Origin: Actinomycetota bacterium
Lineage (GTDB): Bacteria; Actinomycetota; Thermoleophilia; Solirubrobacterales; Solirubrobacteraceae
Length of the DNA stretch: 64,000 nt
Direction of reading: 5' to 3'
Assembly (NCBI GenBank): GCA_018268595.1
Contig: JAFDWH010000014.1
Span: 225,431-289,430 of the forward strand
Part shown: positions 16,131-25,911 of the stretch, in pieces
Position numbering within the stretch: the stretch's first letter is position 1
Layout: each line of letters begins with the position of its first letter
Notes under the pieces: generated by a model
Told to the model about the DNA's origin: nothing
Seen by the model: only the letters and a program-made list of their open reading frames with translations
Databases searched by the model: none
Made by a program: the position numbers and the translations under genes

Positions 16131-16538
16131 TCAGACGCTGCGCTCGCGGTACACGAGCACCGTCCGGCCCAGCATGATCGCGTCGCCGTCGCGCAGCTCG
16201 GCCTCCAGCACGCGGCGGCCGTTGACCCACGTCCCGTTCGCGCTGCGGTCGTCGAGGACGCGCACGCCACCGCGCCGTTGGACGACGATCGCGTGCCGGC
16301 GCGAGACGCCCGCATCCTCCAGCTGCAGCGTCGCCGCGAAGCCGCGCCCGAGATGCGTGACCTGCCGCGTCAGCGCGACCGCGCGCACGCTGCCGCCCTC
16401 CTCCACGAGCAGGTAGCGGCCCGGGGCGAGCGGGCCGCTCGGCGCGCCGGCCTCGGCGAGCGGGCGGTCGATCGCCTCGAGCTGCTCGGTGCTGCCCGAG
16501 CGGGTCGCAGGGTCGAGCGGTGCGGAGGGGGCGTGCAT
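16131..16538 (-). CDS. FHA-domain protein
   Basis: A 135-residue protein whose C-terminal 90 residues form a forkhead-associated domain: THLGRGFAATLQLEDAGVSRRHA, with the GR, SRRH and DRSANGTWVNG (NG) signatures that read phosphothreonine. The N-terminal 45 residues are short and charged. It should bind a Ser/Thr-phosphorylated partner, but no kinase gene is in this window. TAGCGT (16547-16552, minus) sits 8 bases before ATG 16538. Confidence 0.88.
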   Translation of the reverse strand: MHAPSAPLDPATRSGSTEQLEAIDRPLAEAGAPSGPLAPGRYLLVEEGGSVRAVALTRQVTHLGRGFAATLQLEDAGVSRRHAIVVQRRGGVRVLDDRSANGTWVNGRRVLEAELRDGDAIMLGRTVLVYRERSV

Positions 16539-16606
16539 CCCGGCTGACGCTACGGCGCCAACCTGAGCAGCGGATGAAGATCCGGTGAAGCGACGCCGGG
16601 CGGCGC

Positions 16607-17359
16607 TCAGCCGCGCTGCCGCGACGGGCGCACGAGCAGCTCGTTGACGCTCACGTGCGGCGGCTGGCCGAGCGCGAACACGATCGCGTTCGCGACGTCC
16701 TCGCTCGTCAGCCGCTCGACGTCGCCGAGGCGTCTGCGCAGCTGCTCCAGGACCTCGGGGCGGTTGTGCCCCGGCAGCTCGGTGTCGACGGCGCCCGGCT
16801 CGACGATCGTCACGCGGATGCCGTGCTCGACGCACTCCTGCCGCAGCGCCTCGGAGAAGGCGTTGACGCCCCACTTCGTGAGGTTGTAGACGCCGGAGCC
16901 GGCGCGCGCGACGCGGCCGGCGACGGAGCTGACGTTCACGATGTGACCCGACCCCTGCGCGCGCATCAGCGGGAGCGCCGCGTGCGTGCACCAGAGGACG
17001 CCGAACACGTTGACGTGGACCATCCGGCGCCACTCCTCCGTCGGCGCGCCGTCGATCGAGCCGAGCAGCATCACGCCGGCGTTGTTGACGAGCGCGTCGA
17101 GCCGGCCGAAGTGCGCGTGCGCGCGCTCGACGAAGGCGCGCGCCTGCTGCTCCTCGCCGACGTCGGTCGGCAGCGCCAGCGCGCGGTCCGGCCCGTGCTG
17201 CTGCTCGATCCGCCGCGCGAGCGCCTCGATCCGCTCGGCGCGCCGCGCCGCCAGCGCGACGCGTGCGCCCGCGGCCGCGCACGCGAGCGCGGTCGCCTCG
17301 CCGATCCCCGACGACGCGCCGGTGATCGCCACGGCCCTGCCCGTCAGATCGATCGCCAT
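16607..17359 (-). CDS. Short-chain dehydrogenase/reductase
   Basis: A 250-residue classical SDR: nucleotide motif [18 protein letters not shown], catalytic Ser in VNVSSVAG and YNLTK as the YxxxK pair, then PGAVDTEL. The ARR after the second beta strand favours NADP(H). The substrate is unknown. It is divergent from hemQ, with only 24 bases between the two start codons. TATCGT (17366-17371, minus) lies 6 bases before the ATG and overlaps the -10 element of hemQ. Confidence 0.88.
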   Translation of the reverse strand: MAIDLTGRAVAITGASSGIGEATALACAAAGARVALAARRAERIEALARRIEQQHGPDRALALPTDVGEEQQARAFVERAHAHFGRLDALVNNAGVMLLGSIDGAPTEEWRRMVHVNVFGVLWCTHAALPLMRAQGSGHIVNVSSVAGRVARAGSGVYNLTKWGVNAFSEALRQECVEHGIRVTIVEPGAVDTELPGHNRPEVLEQLRRRLGDVERLTSEDVANAIVFALGQPPHVSVNELLVRPSRQRG

Positions 17360-17383
17360 GGGCCCACGATAGTCTGCGGCTGC

Positions 17384-18040
17384 GTGACGCAGTTCGAGAA
17401 CCCCTACGTGCTGTACGCCGCGCTGCGCGTGCGCGAGCCGGGCGCCGGCGTGCAGGCCGACGCGGCCGCCGCCGAGGCGGCGCTCGCCGGCGGGGGCGTG
17501 ACGCTGCGCGGCGCTTACTCGCTGAGCGGCTTCCGCGCCGACGCCGACCTGCTGCTGTGGCTCGTCGGGCCGAGCGCGGACGCGCTGCAGGACGCGTTCG
17601 TCGCGTTCCGCCGCAGCGAGCTGGGGCGCCGGCTCGACGCCGTCTGGACGAACCTCGGCGTGCACCGCGACGCCGAGTTCAACAAAGCGCACGTGCCCGC
17701 CTTCCTGCAGGGCGAGGAGCCGCGCAAGTACGTCTGCGTCTACCCGTTCGTGCGCTCCTACGAGTGGTATCTGCTGCCGCCGCAGGAGCGCTCGGACCTG
17801 CTGCGCGAGCACGGCATGATGGCGCGCGACTTCGCCGACGTGCGCGCCAACACCGTCAGCGCGTTCGCCTTGAACGACTACGAGTGGCTGCTGGCGTTCG
17901 AGGCCGACGAGCTGACGCGCATCGTCGACCTGATGCGGCACCTGCGCGGCGCCGCGGCGCGCCGGCACACGCGCGAGGAGCTGCCGTTCTACACCGGCAT
18001 CCGCAAGCCGCTCGCCGACGTCGTCGCCGACCTGCCGTAG
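17384..18040 (+). CDS. hemQ: Coproheme decarboxylase HemQ (ChdC)
   Basis: A 218-residue chlorite dismutase-fold protein. [16 protein letters not shown] carries the Tyr/Trp-Tyr arrangement of coproheme decarboxylases, followed by [16 protein letters not shown]. HemQ converts Fe-coproporphyrin III to haem b in the last step of the coproporphyrin-dependent route used by actinobacteria and firmicutes. The start is GTG 17384, with TAGTCT at 17370-17375 eight bases upstream and no ribosome binding site. No other haem gene is adjacent. Confidence 0.88.
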   Translation: MTQFENPYVLYAALRVREPGAGVQADAAAAEAALAGGGVTLRGAYSLSGFRADADLLLWLVGPSADALQDAFVAFRRSELGRRLDAVWTNLGVHRDAEFNKAHVPAFLQGEEPRKYVCVYPFVRSYEWYLLPPQERSDLLREHGMMARDFADVRANTVSAFALNDYEWLLAFEADELTRIVDLMRHLRGAAARRHTREELPFYTGIRKPLADVVADLP

Positions 18041-18119
18041 CGGCCGGACCCGCCGGTCGATCGTGTCGCCGGCTCAGGGGGCAGACTGATCGGCGCAGGC
18101 AGGCGACGAAGGAGCGGCG

Positions 18120-19133
18120 ATGCAAATCGGGATGATCGGGCTCGGCCGGATGGGCGCCAACATGGTGCGGCGGCTGATGCGCCACGGGCATGACGCGGTG
18201 GTCTTCGACCGCAGCCCCGAGGCGGTCGCGCAGCTCGCGGGCGAGGGCGCGGTCGGGGGCGACTCGCTGGAGGACTTCGTCGCCAAGCTCGACGCGCCGC
18301 GCGCCGTGTGGCTGATGGTCCCCGCCGCGGTCGTCGACGAGACGCTCGACGCGCTGCTGCCGCTGCTCGGCGCCGGCGACATCGTCGTCGACGGCGGCAA
18401 CTCGAGCTACCGCGACGACCAGCGGCGCGCCAAGCGGGCGTCCGCCCAGGGCGTCCACTACGTCGACTGCGGCACGAGCGGCGGCGTGTGGGGGCTGGAG
18501 CGCGGCTACTCGCTGATGATCGGCGCCGACGACGACGCCGTCGGGCGCCTCGCGCCGGTCTTCGCGGCGCTCGCGCCCGGCATCGCGTCGGCCGCGCGGA
18601 CGCCCGGCCGCGAGGGCGCGCCGCAGGCGGGCGAGGAGGGCTGGCTGCACTGCGGCCCGCCCGGCGCGGGGCACTTCGTGAAGATGGTCCACAACGGGAT
18701 CGAGTACGGGCTGATGGCCGCCTACGCCGAGGGCCTCAACGTCCTCAAGCACGCGAACGCGGGCGCGGCCGCGCGCGAGGCCGACGCCGAGACCGCCCCG
18801 CTCGCCGACCCCGAGGCGTACATGTACGACCTCGACCTGCCCGCGATCGCCGAGGTGTGGCGGCGCGGCAGCGTGATCTCCTCGTGGCTGCTCGACCTGA
18901 CCGCCGCGGCGCTCGCCGCCTCGCCCGAGCTGGAGCAGTTCTCCGGGCGCGTGTCCGACTCCGGCGAGGGGCGCTGGACCGCGCTCGCGGCGATCGAGGA
19001 GGGCGTGCCGGCGCCGATCCTCGTCGGCGCGCTGTTCGAGCGCTTCGCCTCGCAGGGCGCCGCGACGTTCGCCGACAAGGCGATGTCGGCGATGCGCGCG
19101 CAGTTCGGCGGCCACGCGGAGAAGGCGTCGTGA
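18120..19133 (+). CDS. gnd: 6-phosphogluconate dehydrogenase, decarboxylating (short type)
   Basis: A 337-residue enzyme of the oxidative pentose phosphate pathway. It shows [12 protein letters not shown] for nucleotide binding, [23 protein letters not shown] and the catalytic [10 protein letters not shown]. It is shorter than the 470-residue form, which matches the GntZ/YqeC-type 6PGDH often NAD-linked. ATG 18120 follows AAGGAG. Its stop overlaps the GTG of zwf, so the two oxidative steps are translationally coupled. Confidence 0.93.
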   Translation: MQIGMIGLGRMGANMVRRLMRHGHDAVVFDRSPEAVAQLAGEGAVGGDSLEDFVAKLDAPRAVWLMVPAAVVDETLDALLPLLGAGDIVVDGGNSSYRDDQRRAKRASAQGVHYVDCGTSGGVWGLERGYSLMIGADDDAVGRLAPVFAALAPGIASAARTPGREGAPQAGEEGWLHCGPPGAGHFVKMVHNGIEYGLMAAYAEGLNVLKHANAGAAAREADAETAPLADPEAYMYDLDLPAIAEVWRRGSVISSWLLDLTAAALAASPELEQFSGRVSDSGEGRWTALAAIEEGVPAPILVGALFERFASQGAATFADKAMSAMRAQFGGHAEKAS

Positions 19134-20518
19134 CCTCCGACGCGCTCGTCTTCTTCGGCGCGACCGGCGACCTCGCCTACAAGCAGATCTTCCCGGCGCT
19201 CCAGGCGCTCGTGCACGACGGCAAGCTCGACGTGCCGGTCGTCGGTGTGGCGAAGTCCGGCTGGACGCTCGAGGACCTGCGCGAGCGCGCGCGCAGATCG
19301 CTGGAAGAGCACGGCGGCGTGGACGAGGACGCGTTCCGCCGGCTGTGCGAGCGGCTGCGCTACGTCGACGGCGACTACGGCGACCCCGGCACATTCGACC
19401 GCCTGCGCGGCGAGCTGGGCGCCGCGCGCCGCCCGCTGCACTACCTCGCGATCCCGCCGAGCCTGTTCGGCACGGTCGTCGAGCAGCTCGGACGCTCGGG
19501 CTGCGCCGCCAAGGGCGCGCGGGTCGTCGTCGAGAAGCCGTTCGGGCGCGACCTCGCCTCCGCGCAGGAGCTGAACCGCACGCTGCGGTCCGTCTTCCCG
19601 GAGCAGGCGATCTTCCGCATCGACCACTACCTCGGCAAGGAGGCGGTCGAGAACCTCATCTACTTCCGCTTCGCGAACTCGTTTCTGGAGCCGGTCTGGA
19701 ACCGGCAGCACGTCAAGCGCGTGCAGATCACGATGGCGGAGGCGTTCGGGGTCGCCGGGCGCGGCAGGTTCTACGAGGAGGCCGGCGCGATCCGCGACGT
19801 GATCCAGAACCACATGCTGCAGGTGCTCGCGCTGCTGACGATGGACGCGCCGGTCGAGCGCTCGGCGGAGGCGCTGCGCGACGAGAAGGCGCGGCTGCTG
19901 AAGTCGATCGCGCCGCTGCGGCCGGCCGACGTCGTGCGCGGGCAGTTCCGCGGCTACCGCGACGAGCCGGGCGTCGCGTCCGACTCGGAGGTCGAGACGT
20001 TCGCGGCCGTGCGGCTGCACGTCGACAGCTGGCGCTGGGCCGGCGTGCCGTTCCTGATCCGCGCCGGCAAGCGGCTGCCGACGACCGCGACCGAGGTGCT
20101 GGTGGAGCTGCACCACCCGCCGCAGACGGTCTTCGACACGCCCGACGACAGCGCGCCCAACTCGTTCCGCTTCCTGCTCGGTCCGGCCGTGCAGCTCGCG
20201 CTGCGAGCGCGCGCGAAGCTGCCCGGCGAGCGGATGGTCGGCGAGGAGGTCGAGCTGCTCGCGCAGCACGAGCATCCCGGCGAGATGCCGCCGTACGAGC
20301 GGCTGCTGGGCGACGCGATGCGCGGCGACCCGACGTTGTTCGCGCGCGAGGACGGCGTCGAGGCGGCGTGGCGCGTGGTCGAGCCGGTGCTCGGCGACGC
20401 GGTCCCCGTGCACGGCTACGAGCCCGGCAGCTGGGGGCCGTCCGAGGCCGACCGGCTGATCGACGGCGGGGGCGCCTGGCACGCGCCGAGAGGCGTCGAT
20501 AGCACCGATCCGGCGTAG
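19130..20518 (+). CDS. zwf: Glucose-6-phosphate 1-dehydrogenase
   Basis: A 462-residue enzyme. The NADP site is [16 protein letters not shown], the active site [14 protein letters not shown], and [11 protein letters not shown] and [11 protein letters not shown] are further family motifs. It oxidises glucose 6-phosphate to 6-phosphogluconolactone, providing NADPH, and feeds gnd just upstream. GTG 19130 overlaps the gnd stop codon. Length is slightly below the usual 480-510 residues. No 6-phosphogluconolactonase gene is present. Confidence 0.95.
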   Translation: MTSDALVFFGATGDLAYKQIFPALQALVHDGKLDVPVVGVAKSGWTLEDLRERARRSLEEHGGVDEDAFRRLCERLRYVDGDYGDPGTFDRLRGELGAARRPLHYLAIPPSLFGTVVEQLGRSGCAAKGARVVVEKPFGRDLASAQELNRTLRSVFPEQAIFRIDHYLGKEAVENLIYFRFANSFLEPVWNRQHVKRVQITMAEAFGVAGRGRFYEEAGAIRDVIQNHMLQVLALLTMDAPVERSAEALRDEKARLLKSIAPLRPADVVRGQFRGYRDEPGVASDSEVETFAAVRLHVDSWRWAGVPFLIRAGKRLPTTATEVLVELHHPPQTVFDTPDDSAPNSFRFLLGPAVQLALRARAKLPGERMVGEEVELLAQHEHPGEMPPYERLLGDAMRGDPTLFAREDGVEAAWRVVEPVLGDAVPVHGYEPGSWGPSEADRLIDGGGAWHAPRGVDSTDPA

Positions 20519-20648
20519 CCGCATCGCCGTTCATGTGCATCGCGGAGCGCTTTTCGACCGGAAGTCGGTTCGTACGCGAACGTGGCACGTGCGCATGCGA
20601 ACCTCCACCCCCGCTTGACCCCGCCGATCGGGCTCTATGCTGCCGGGA

Positions 20649-21341
20649 ATGCCGAACCGCGCCTCCGGTGTGATGTGGGACCGCCTCGTCGAGGAGGCCG
20701 CGCCCGGCGCCCGTGCGCGCGGCGGTCTGAGCCTCCAGGCGATCGTCGACACGGCGATCGCGATCGCGGACGTCGACGGGCTCGACGCCGTCTCGATCCG
20801 CCGCGTCGCGGCCGTCCTCGAGGTGCGGCCGATGAGCCTCTACACGCACATCGCCAGCAAGGACGAGCTGCTCGCGCTGATGGCCGACGAGCTGATCGGC
20901 ACGCTGCTCGTGGAGCAGCCGCTGCCCGACGACTGGCGCGAGGCGCTGACGGTGCACGCGCGCAAGATGTTCCTGATGTGCGTCTCGCACCCGTGGCTGC
21001 TCGCGCTCTTCACGCGCCGTCCGCGGCCCGGCCCCAACGCCGCGCGGCAGGCGAAGCAGGCGGCGCGCGCGTTGGAGGGTCTGCCGCTGCCGGCCGAGGA
21101 GCGCTGGAAGGTGCTCGGCATCGTCAACGACTACGTGATCGGCAACGCGCTGCGGGTCGCGACGACCGGAACCGCGAGAGACCTCGTCGAGGCGCTGACC
21201 GCCGCGGACAGAGCGGCGCGGCCGGAGCTCGACGCGCTGACGGCCTTCGAGGACTCGCGCCTCGCCGACGAGACGTTCGGGCTCGGCCTGCGCGTCGTGC
21301 TCGACGGCGTCGAGCGCCGCTTCCTCAGCGGGCCGCGCTGA
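20649..21341 (+). CDS. TetR-family transcriptional regulator
   Basis: About 230 residues. The N-terminal HTH spans about residues 25-70 (AIAIADVDGLDAVSIRRVAA and RPMSLYTHIASKDELLALMA), and the C-terminal domain resembles TetR_C of the tetracycline-repressor type. ATG 20649 is preferred: TTGACC at 20615-20620 and TATGCT at 20636-20641 put transcription start at or next to this ATG (leaderless). ATG 20637 is the alternative. It converges on, and overlaps by 17 bases, the Rieske gene that ends the terpenoid operon, so it might or might not control that cluster. Confidence 0.85.
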   Translation: MPNRASGVMWDRLVEEAAPGARARGGLSLQAIVDTAIAIADVDGLDAVSIRRVAAVLEVRPMSLYTHIASKDELLALMADELIGTLLVEQPLPDDWREALTVHARKMFLMCVSHPWLLALFTRRPRPGPNAARQAKQAARALEGLPLPAEERWKVLGIVNDYVIGNALRVATTGTARDLVEALTAADRAARPELDALTAFEDSRLADETFGLGLRVVLDGVERRFLSGPR

Positions 21342-22386
21342 GCGCCGCCGCGGCGTCGCGCGCGCGGGCCGCCGGCGAGGCCGGATAGAACTGCTCGGTC
21401 CAGCGCCGGAAGGCCGGCAGCGGGCCGTCGCCCTTCGCCAGCCGCGGCTGCTCGACGTACACCTTGTGCTCCCATATCGGGAAGTCGCGCTCCAGGTCGC
21501 GCCTGAAGGCGGGGCCGAGCGCGTGCGTCAGCAGCCGCGACGCGAGCAGCTGCGCGCGTGGGTGCGCCGGGTCGCCGCCGACGCGCAGCGCGACGCTGAA
21601 GCGGATCGCGACGCGCAGCGGGTCGAGCGGCGTCGCCATCGCCTGGAACTGCGCCGCCGCGCGCAGGCGCGGGATCGTCGCGTCGACCCAGATGTGCCCG
21701 AGGCCGTCCACGGCGATGTCGAAGACGATCTCGACCGGGCCGGCGAGCGGGAACACGCGCTGCCCCGTCGCGGCGAGCGTGAAGGACGGCCCGCGCGGCT
21801 CGAACGGGCGCCGGACGCGCACGCCGCGGTAGCCGTGGACCGGGCCGATGTGGCCGATGTCGACCGCGTTCTCGACGATGTCCTGCGGGTGGTCGACGAG
21901 CGTGGAGAGCTGCCGGAAGGGCGCCGGGAAGCCGTCCCTCGAGCGCGCCGGGACCTCCCAGTCCGGCGGCGCGCCGCCGGCGTGGTGCCACACGAGGATC
22001 GCGCCGTTGACCTCGCGCACCTCGCGCCGCACGAGCCGCGCGGACGGCGGTCTCGTGCCGTAGCCCGTGCGCACGCACGTGCCGCTGACGTCGAACGCGA
22101 AGCGGTGGAACGGGCACACGATCTGCTCGCCCTCGACCCAGCCGCCGTGGCCGAGGTGCGCGCCGAGGTGCGGGCAGTACGGCTCGACGGCGCGCACGAC
22201 GCCGCTGCGCGTGCGGTAGACGACGAGGTCCTCGCCCATGAAGCGGGGGCGCAGCACGCGGCCCGGCGGCAGCTCGTCGGCGAACGCGACCGCGAACCAG
22301 CCGTTCGGATACGGCAGGCGTGGTTGCCGCTCGGCGAGCGGCGGCGGCGGCGCGGGCGGGCGGTGGGCGCGCGGCGGGCGGATCAC
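21325..22386 (-). CDS. Rieske [2Fe-2S] non-haem iron oxygenase
   Basis: A 353-residue terminal oxygenase. The Rieske cluster is bound by CPHLGAH (C71, H73) and CPFH (C91, H94). The mononuclear iron site is ENAVDIGHIGPVHG (D176, H179, H184), with the bridging Asp typical of the family. Such enzymes hydroxylate or dealkylate rings, including steroids and terpenoids. It is the last gene of the terpenoid operon; GTG 22386 overlaps the stop of the terpene synthase (GTGA). No ferredoxin or reductase gene is alongside, so electron partners must come from elsewhere. Confidence 0.9.
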   Translation of the reverse strand: MIRPPRAHRPPAPPPPLAERQPRLPYPNGWFAVAFADELPPGRVLRPRFMGEDLVVYRTRSGVVRAVEPYCPHLGAHLGHGGWVEGEQIVCPFHRFAFDVSGTCVRTGYGTRPPSARLVRREVREVNGAILVWHHAGGAPPDWEVPARSRDGFPAPFRQLSTLVDHPQDIVENAVDIGHIGPVHGYRGVRVRRPFEPRGPSFTLAATGQRVFPLAGPVEIVFDIAVDGLGHIWVDATIPRLRAAAQFQAMATPLDPLRVAIRFSVALRVGGDPAHPRAQLLASRLLTHALGPAFRRDLERDFPIWEHKVYVEQPRLAKGDGPLPAFRRWTEQFYPASPAARARDAAAALSAAR

Positions 22387-23465
22387 GCCAGCTCCTCCCA
22401 CCACCAGGCGATCGCCGGATACGGCAGCGGCGCGAGGCTGTCGTCGCGGGGGGCGTCGGCCCAGCCGGGGAACGTCAGCAGCGCCGGGGCGCCGGGGTCG
22501 CCGCCGGTGACGTAGCGGGCCGTGCGGAAGCCCCAGTCGAGGATCGCCCGCCACGTGTGCGCGAGGCTCGCGAGGAAGCGCGCGAGCGGCGCGTCGCCGT
22601 CCGCCTGCGCGAGGAGCTGCCCGTGCAGCGCGAGGAACAGCGTCGCGATGCGGTCGCACAGCGCGTGCGCCGCGTGCAGCGCCTCGCGCGGCGCGCAGCT
22701 GCGCTCGTGCGCGAGCACGGCGACGACGTTGCTGGAGCTGTCGGCGTTGCGCGCCTCCTTCGCGAACGACATCAGGTCGTTCAGCAGCAGGCAGAAGGTC
22801 GACCACGCCTCGACCAGCGCGCGCACCGGGCCCGACGCCGCCCGCGCCGGCGCCAGCTCGATCCCGTTCGCGATGTTGAGCGTCGTCAGCCAGCTCGCGA
22901 GCCCGCCCGTGTGCATCCGCATCGCGAGGTACTCGTTGAGCGACGGCGGCGTCCCGCGCTCGGCGTTCGCGACGTCCCACGCCATCCCGAAGAACCAGGC
23001 GCGCGCGGTGTGCGCCCACTCGATCCGCTGGCTCGGCGTCGCGTGGCGCAGGATCGCGCGCGTCAGGTCGCGCAGCGCCGCGTCGTACGGCAGCGGCCAC
23101 GCGAAGCCCGCGCGCGGCTCCTCGCTGAGGCGGACGAGCGGGGCGCCGAGCGCGAGGAAGTCGGCGACGCGCCTGCTCGTCGGGCCGTTGTCGTAGTAGA
23201 GGTCGTCGGTCGCGAAGCCCCAGTAGAGCCACTTCGCGACGTCGGCGACGCGCTCGGCGTCGGCCGTCGGCAGCGCCCGCGCGTAGACCTCCGCCGCGCG
23301 CGTGGCGATCAGCCGCTCGCGCTGCGCCTCCCCGCCGTACAGCTCGAAGCGGTCGATCCACGCGACGCAGTGGCGCTCGATCTCCTCGGCGCGCGGATGG
23401 ACCGCCGCCGGGAAGGGGCAGTGGAACGGCTGCAGCTCGAGCGCCGGCGCTACCGCGGGCGGCAT
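22383..23465 (-). CDS. Class I terpene synthase
   Basis: A 360-residue protein with the bacterial class I terpene cyclase signatures. The acidic motif is ATDDLYYDN (D87, D88, D92), the NSE motif NDLMSFAKE (N229, S233, E237) and there is an RY pair in GFRTARYVTGG near the C-terminus. It would ionise a prenyl diphosphate with three Mg ions and cyclise it. The acidic motif (DDxxxD) is slightly unlike the common DDxxD. The start ATG 23465 overlaps the P450 stop. Chain length of the substrate and the product cannot be read from sequence. Confidence 0.88.
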   Translation of the reverse strand: MPPAVAPALELQPFHCPFPAAVHPRAEEIERHCVAWIDRFELYGGEAQRERLIATRAAEVYARALPTADAERVADVAKWLYWGFATDDLYYDNGPTSRRVADFLALGAPLVRLSEEPRAGFAWPLPYDAALRDLTRAILRHATPSQRIEWAHTARAWFFGMAWDVANAERGTPPSLNEYLAMRMHTGGLASWLTTLNIANGIELAPARAASGPVRALVEAWSTFCLLLNDLMSFAKEARNADSSSNVVAVLAHERSCAPREALHAAHALCDRIATLFLALHGQLLAQADGDAPLARFLASLAHTWRAILDWGFRTARYVTGGDPGAPALLTFPGWADAPRDDSLAPLPYPAIAWWWEELA

Positions 23466-24817
23466 CGGATCCGCACCGGCCTCGAAGGACGGATCGTGCT
23501 GAGCTGGTCCATCGGCATGTCGGCGTCGAGCGACTCGATCCGGCAGCGCTCCAGCAGCGCGCGCACGAAGCTGCGCGACTCGGCCAGCGAGAGGTGCCGC
23601 CCGATGCACGCGCGCGCGCCACCGCCGAACGGGAACCAGGCGTGCTGCGGCCGCTCGTCGCGCGCGTGCGCGTCGGCGAAGCGCGACGGGTCGAACCGCT
23701 CGGGGTCGCGCCAGAAGCCGGGATGGCGGTGCGTGACCCAGGGCGAGACGAGCACGCCGGTGCCCGGCGGCAGCGTGCGCCCGGCCACCTCGGCGCCGCC
23801 CGCGCCGACGCGACGGCCGAGCACGTACGAGGGCGGGTAGAGCCGCAGCCCCTCCTGCACGGCCGCGTCCGCCCACTGCTCGCCGCCGGCGGCGACCTGC
23901 TCCTGCGCCTCGGGGTGGCAGCCCAGCAGCTGGAGCGTCGAGCAGAGCGCGGCCGACGTCGTCGTGTAGCCGGCGAGCAGGAACATCAGCGCCTGGTCAC
24001 GGATCTCGCGCTCCGACAGCGGCTCGCCGCCCGCGGGATCGCGCGCGGCGCGCAGCTGGCTCAGCAGGCCGGGCCCGTCGCCCTCCGGCGCGCGGGCGAG
24101 CACGCGCTCGATCGTCGCGTGCAGCGCGCTGCGCGTCGCGGCGAAGCGGCGGTTGCGCGGCGTCGGCCAGGCGAGCGGGAGCCGCACCGTCTGCTTCGCG
24201 CGCGCGGGCATCTGACGGCTCACGACCGGTATCAGCCGCTCGAGCGCCGCGACGGTGTCGTCGTCGATCCCGCGGTCGTCGCCGAAGAGGGTGCGGCTGA
24301 GCACGCGCAGGGCGTAGCGCTCGGTGGTGCGCAGCGCGTCGATCGTGGTCGCGGGCTCGCGGCCGAGGCGCTCGACCGCCGCGTGCGCCTCCTCCTCGAT
24401 CACGGCGGCGTAGCGGCTCGCCGCCGCGCGCGTCAGGAGCGGTTGCAGCAGCCGCTTCTGGCGGCGCCAGTCGTCGCCCTCGGCCGTCGCGATGTTGCGC
24501 CCGAACAGCTCGCGCACCGCGCGGTAGGAGGCCGTCCTGCGGGTGAACGCCTCGGTGTCGGCGAAGAAGCGACGCACGTCGTCGGGGTGGTGCAGCGCGA
24601 CGACGAGGCGGTGCGGTCCGCGCGCGGGCCCGACGCGGTAGGCGACGACGTCGCCGTAGCGGGCGAAGCCGGCGTGCAGCGTGCCGAGCAGGTCGCGGCG
24701 CAGCGGGAGCGCCATCCCCAGCAGCGGGTCGCCGGCGGGACCGGGCAGCGCCGTGTCGGTCGAGGGCGCGGTCGCGGGCGGGCGTGGGGTCGCGGGCGGG
24801 CGTGCGGTCGCTGTCAT
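23450..24817 (-). CDS. Cytochrome P450
   Basis: A 455-residue P450. It shows the I-helix AGYTTTS (282-288), the ExxR as EGLR (322-325), the PERF-like DPERFDPSRF and the haem ligand loop FPFGGGARACIG (Cys404). The first 25 residues are Pro/Ala/Thr rich and not part of the fold. It most probably oxidises the terpene made by the neighbouring synthase. ATG 24817 overlaps the stop of the polyprenyl synthase gene (ATGA), and its own stop lies 16 bases inside the terpene synthase gene. Confidence 0.93.
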   Translation of the reverse strand: MTATARPPATPRPPATAPSTDTALPGPAGDPLLGMALPLRRDLLGTLHAGFARYGDVVAYRVGPARGPHRLVVALHHPDDVRRFFADTEAFTRRTASYRAVRELFGRNIATAEGDDWRRQKRLLQPLLTRAAASRYAAVIEEEAHAAVERLGREPATTIDALRTTERYALRVLSRTLFGDDRGIDDDTVAALERLIPVVSRQMPARAKQTVRLPLAWPTPRNRRFAATRSALHATIERVLARAPEGDGPGLLSQLRAARDPAGGEPLSEREIRDQALMFLLAGYTTTSAALCSTLQLLGCHPEAQEQVAAGGEQWADAAVQEGLRLYPPSYVLGRRVGAGGAEVAGRTLPPGTGVLVSPWVTHRHPGFWRDPERFDPSRFADAHARDERPQHAWFPFGGGARACIGRHLSLAESRSFVRALLERCRIESLDADMPMDQLSTIRPSRPVRIRCRPR

Positions 24818-25911
24818 GCGACGTCCACCTCGTTGCGCCGCCGTGCGGCGCGTATGCGCCCGTCGCCGCCGACGCCGAGCCGCTTGAGCGGCTCGACAAC
24901 CAGCCCGGCGAGCTTCGCCAGCAGCGCGACGCCCTCCGCCAGCAGCAGCGGGTCGCGCAGGTGGCCGAAGGCGATCTCGAGGTGGTCGAGCGCGAGCGCG
25001 ATCGCGCGGCGGTCGGCGCCGGCGGCGCGCACGCGCCGGCCGACCTCGGCGACGCCGTCCTCGTCGATCTCCGTCGTGAGCAGCTCGACGAGGCCCGGAT
25101 CGCGCTGCAGCGTCATCAGCACCGGAAGCGTGAAGACGCCGGCGCGCAGGTCGCTGCCGGCGGCCTTGCCGGTCTGCAGGCTGAGGCCGTAGAGGTCGAG
25201 CACGTCGTCGACGATCTGGAACGCGACGCCCAGCTCCATCCCGAAGCAGGCGAGCGCTTCGGCGAGCGGCGGCGAGGCGCCGGCGGTCCACCCGCCGAGC
25301 CAGCACGAGGTCGCCAGCAGCGTGGCGGTCTTCCCGCGGATCGCGGCGTCGTAGTGGGCGAGGTCGCGCGCGACGTCGTACTGCGCGGCGCTCTCCGCGA
25401 TCTGGCCGGAGCAGAGCGCGGTGAGCGTGTGCGCGAGCCGGCGCAGCTCGGCCGTGCCGAGGCTCGCCGCGACGGCGTAGGCGTGCGCGAGCAGCACGTC
25501 GCCGCCCAGCACGGCCGCGTGGTTGCCCCACAGGGCGTTGACGCTGGGACGGCCGCGGCGGAGCGGCGCCGCGTCGAGCACGTCGTCGTGGTAAAGCGAG
25601 GCGAGGTGCAGCAGCTCCACGGCGGTCGCCGCGTCGATCACGCGCTCGCCGACGGCGTCGCCGCCGCCGACCGCGGTCGCGGCGCACACGACGAGCGCCG
25701 GGCGCAGCCGCTTGCCGCCCGCCTCGATGCCGTGGAGCGCGAGCTCCGCCAGCCGCTCGTCGGGCGTGGCCGCCACGGCGCGCAGGCGTGACTCGACGCG
25801 ACTCAACTGAGCCGCCGTGCCTCCCGGTGCTCGAAACGTGAACGCCGTGCCGGCAGCAACCCCATCGCGACCTTGGTCCGTGCGGCGCTGCGCTCTCCCG
25901 ATCAAGCGCAT
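24814..25911 (-). CDS. Polyprenyl diphosphate synthase
   Basis: About 365 residues with the two aspartate-rich motifs, HDDVLD (D109, D110, D113) and QIVDDVLDLYG (D235-D239), plus GGKRLRPALV. Residues before the first motif (LLHLASLY) put Ala five positions and Ser four positions upstream, as in synthases for longer chains, so geranylgeranyl or longer products are possible. It leads the terpenoid operon. ATG 25911 has no ribosome binding site; a candidate promoter lies directly in front, so the message may be leaderless. A later start near residue 20 cannot be excluded. Confidence 0.88.
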   Translation of the reverse strand: MRLIGRAQRRTDQGRDGVAAGTAFTFRAPGGTAAQLSRVESRLRAVAATPDERLAELALHGIEAGGKRLRPALVVCAATAVGGGDAVGERVIDAATAVELLHLASLYHDDVLDAAPLRRGRPSVNALWGNHAAVLGGDVLLAHAYAVAASLGTAELRRLAHTLTALCSGQIAESAAQYDVARDLAHYDAAIRGKTATLLATSCWLGGWTAGASPPLAEALACFGMELGVAFQIVDDVLDLYGLSLQTGKAAGSDLRAGVFTLPVLMTLQRDPGLVELLTTEIDEDGVAEVGRRVRAAGADRRAIALALDHLEIAFGHLRDPLLLAEGVALLAKLAGLVVEPLKRLGVGGDGRIRAARRRNEVDVA

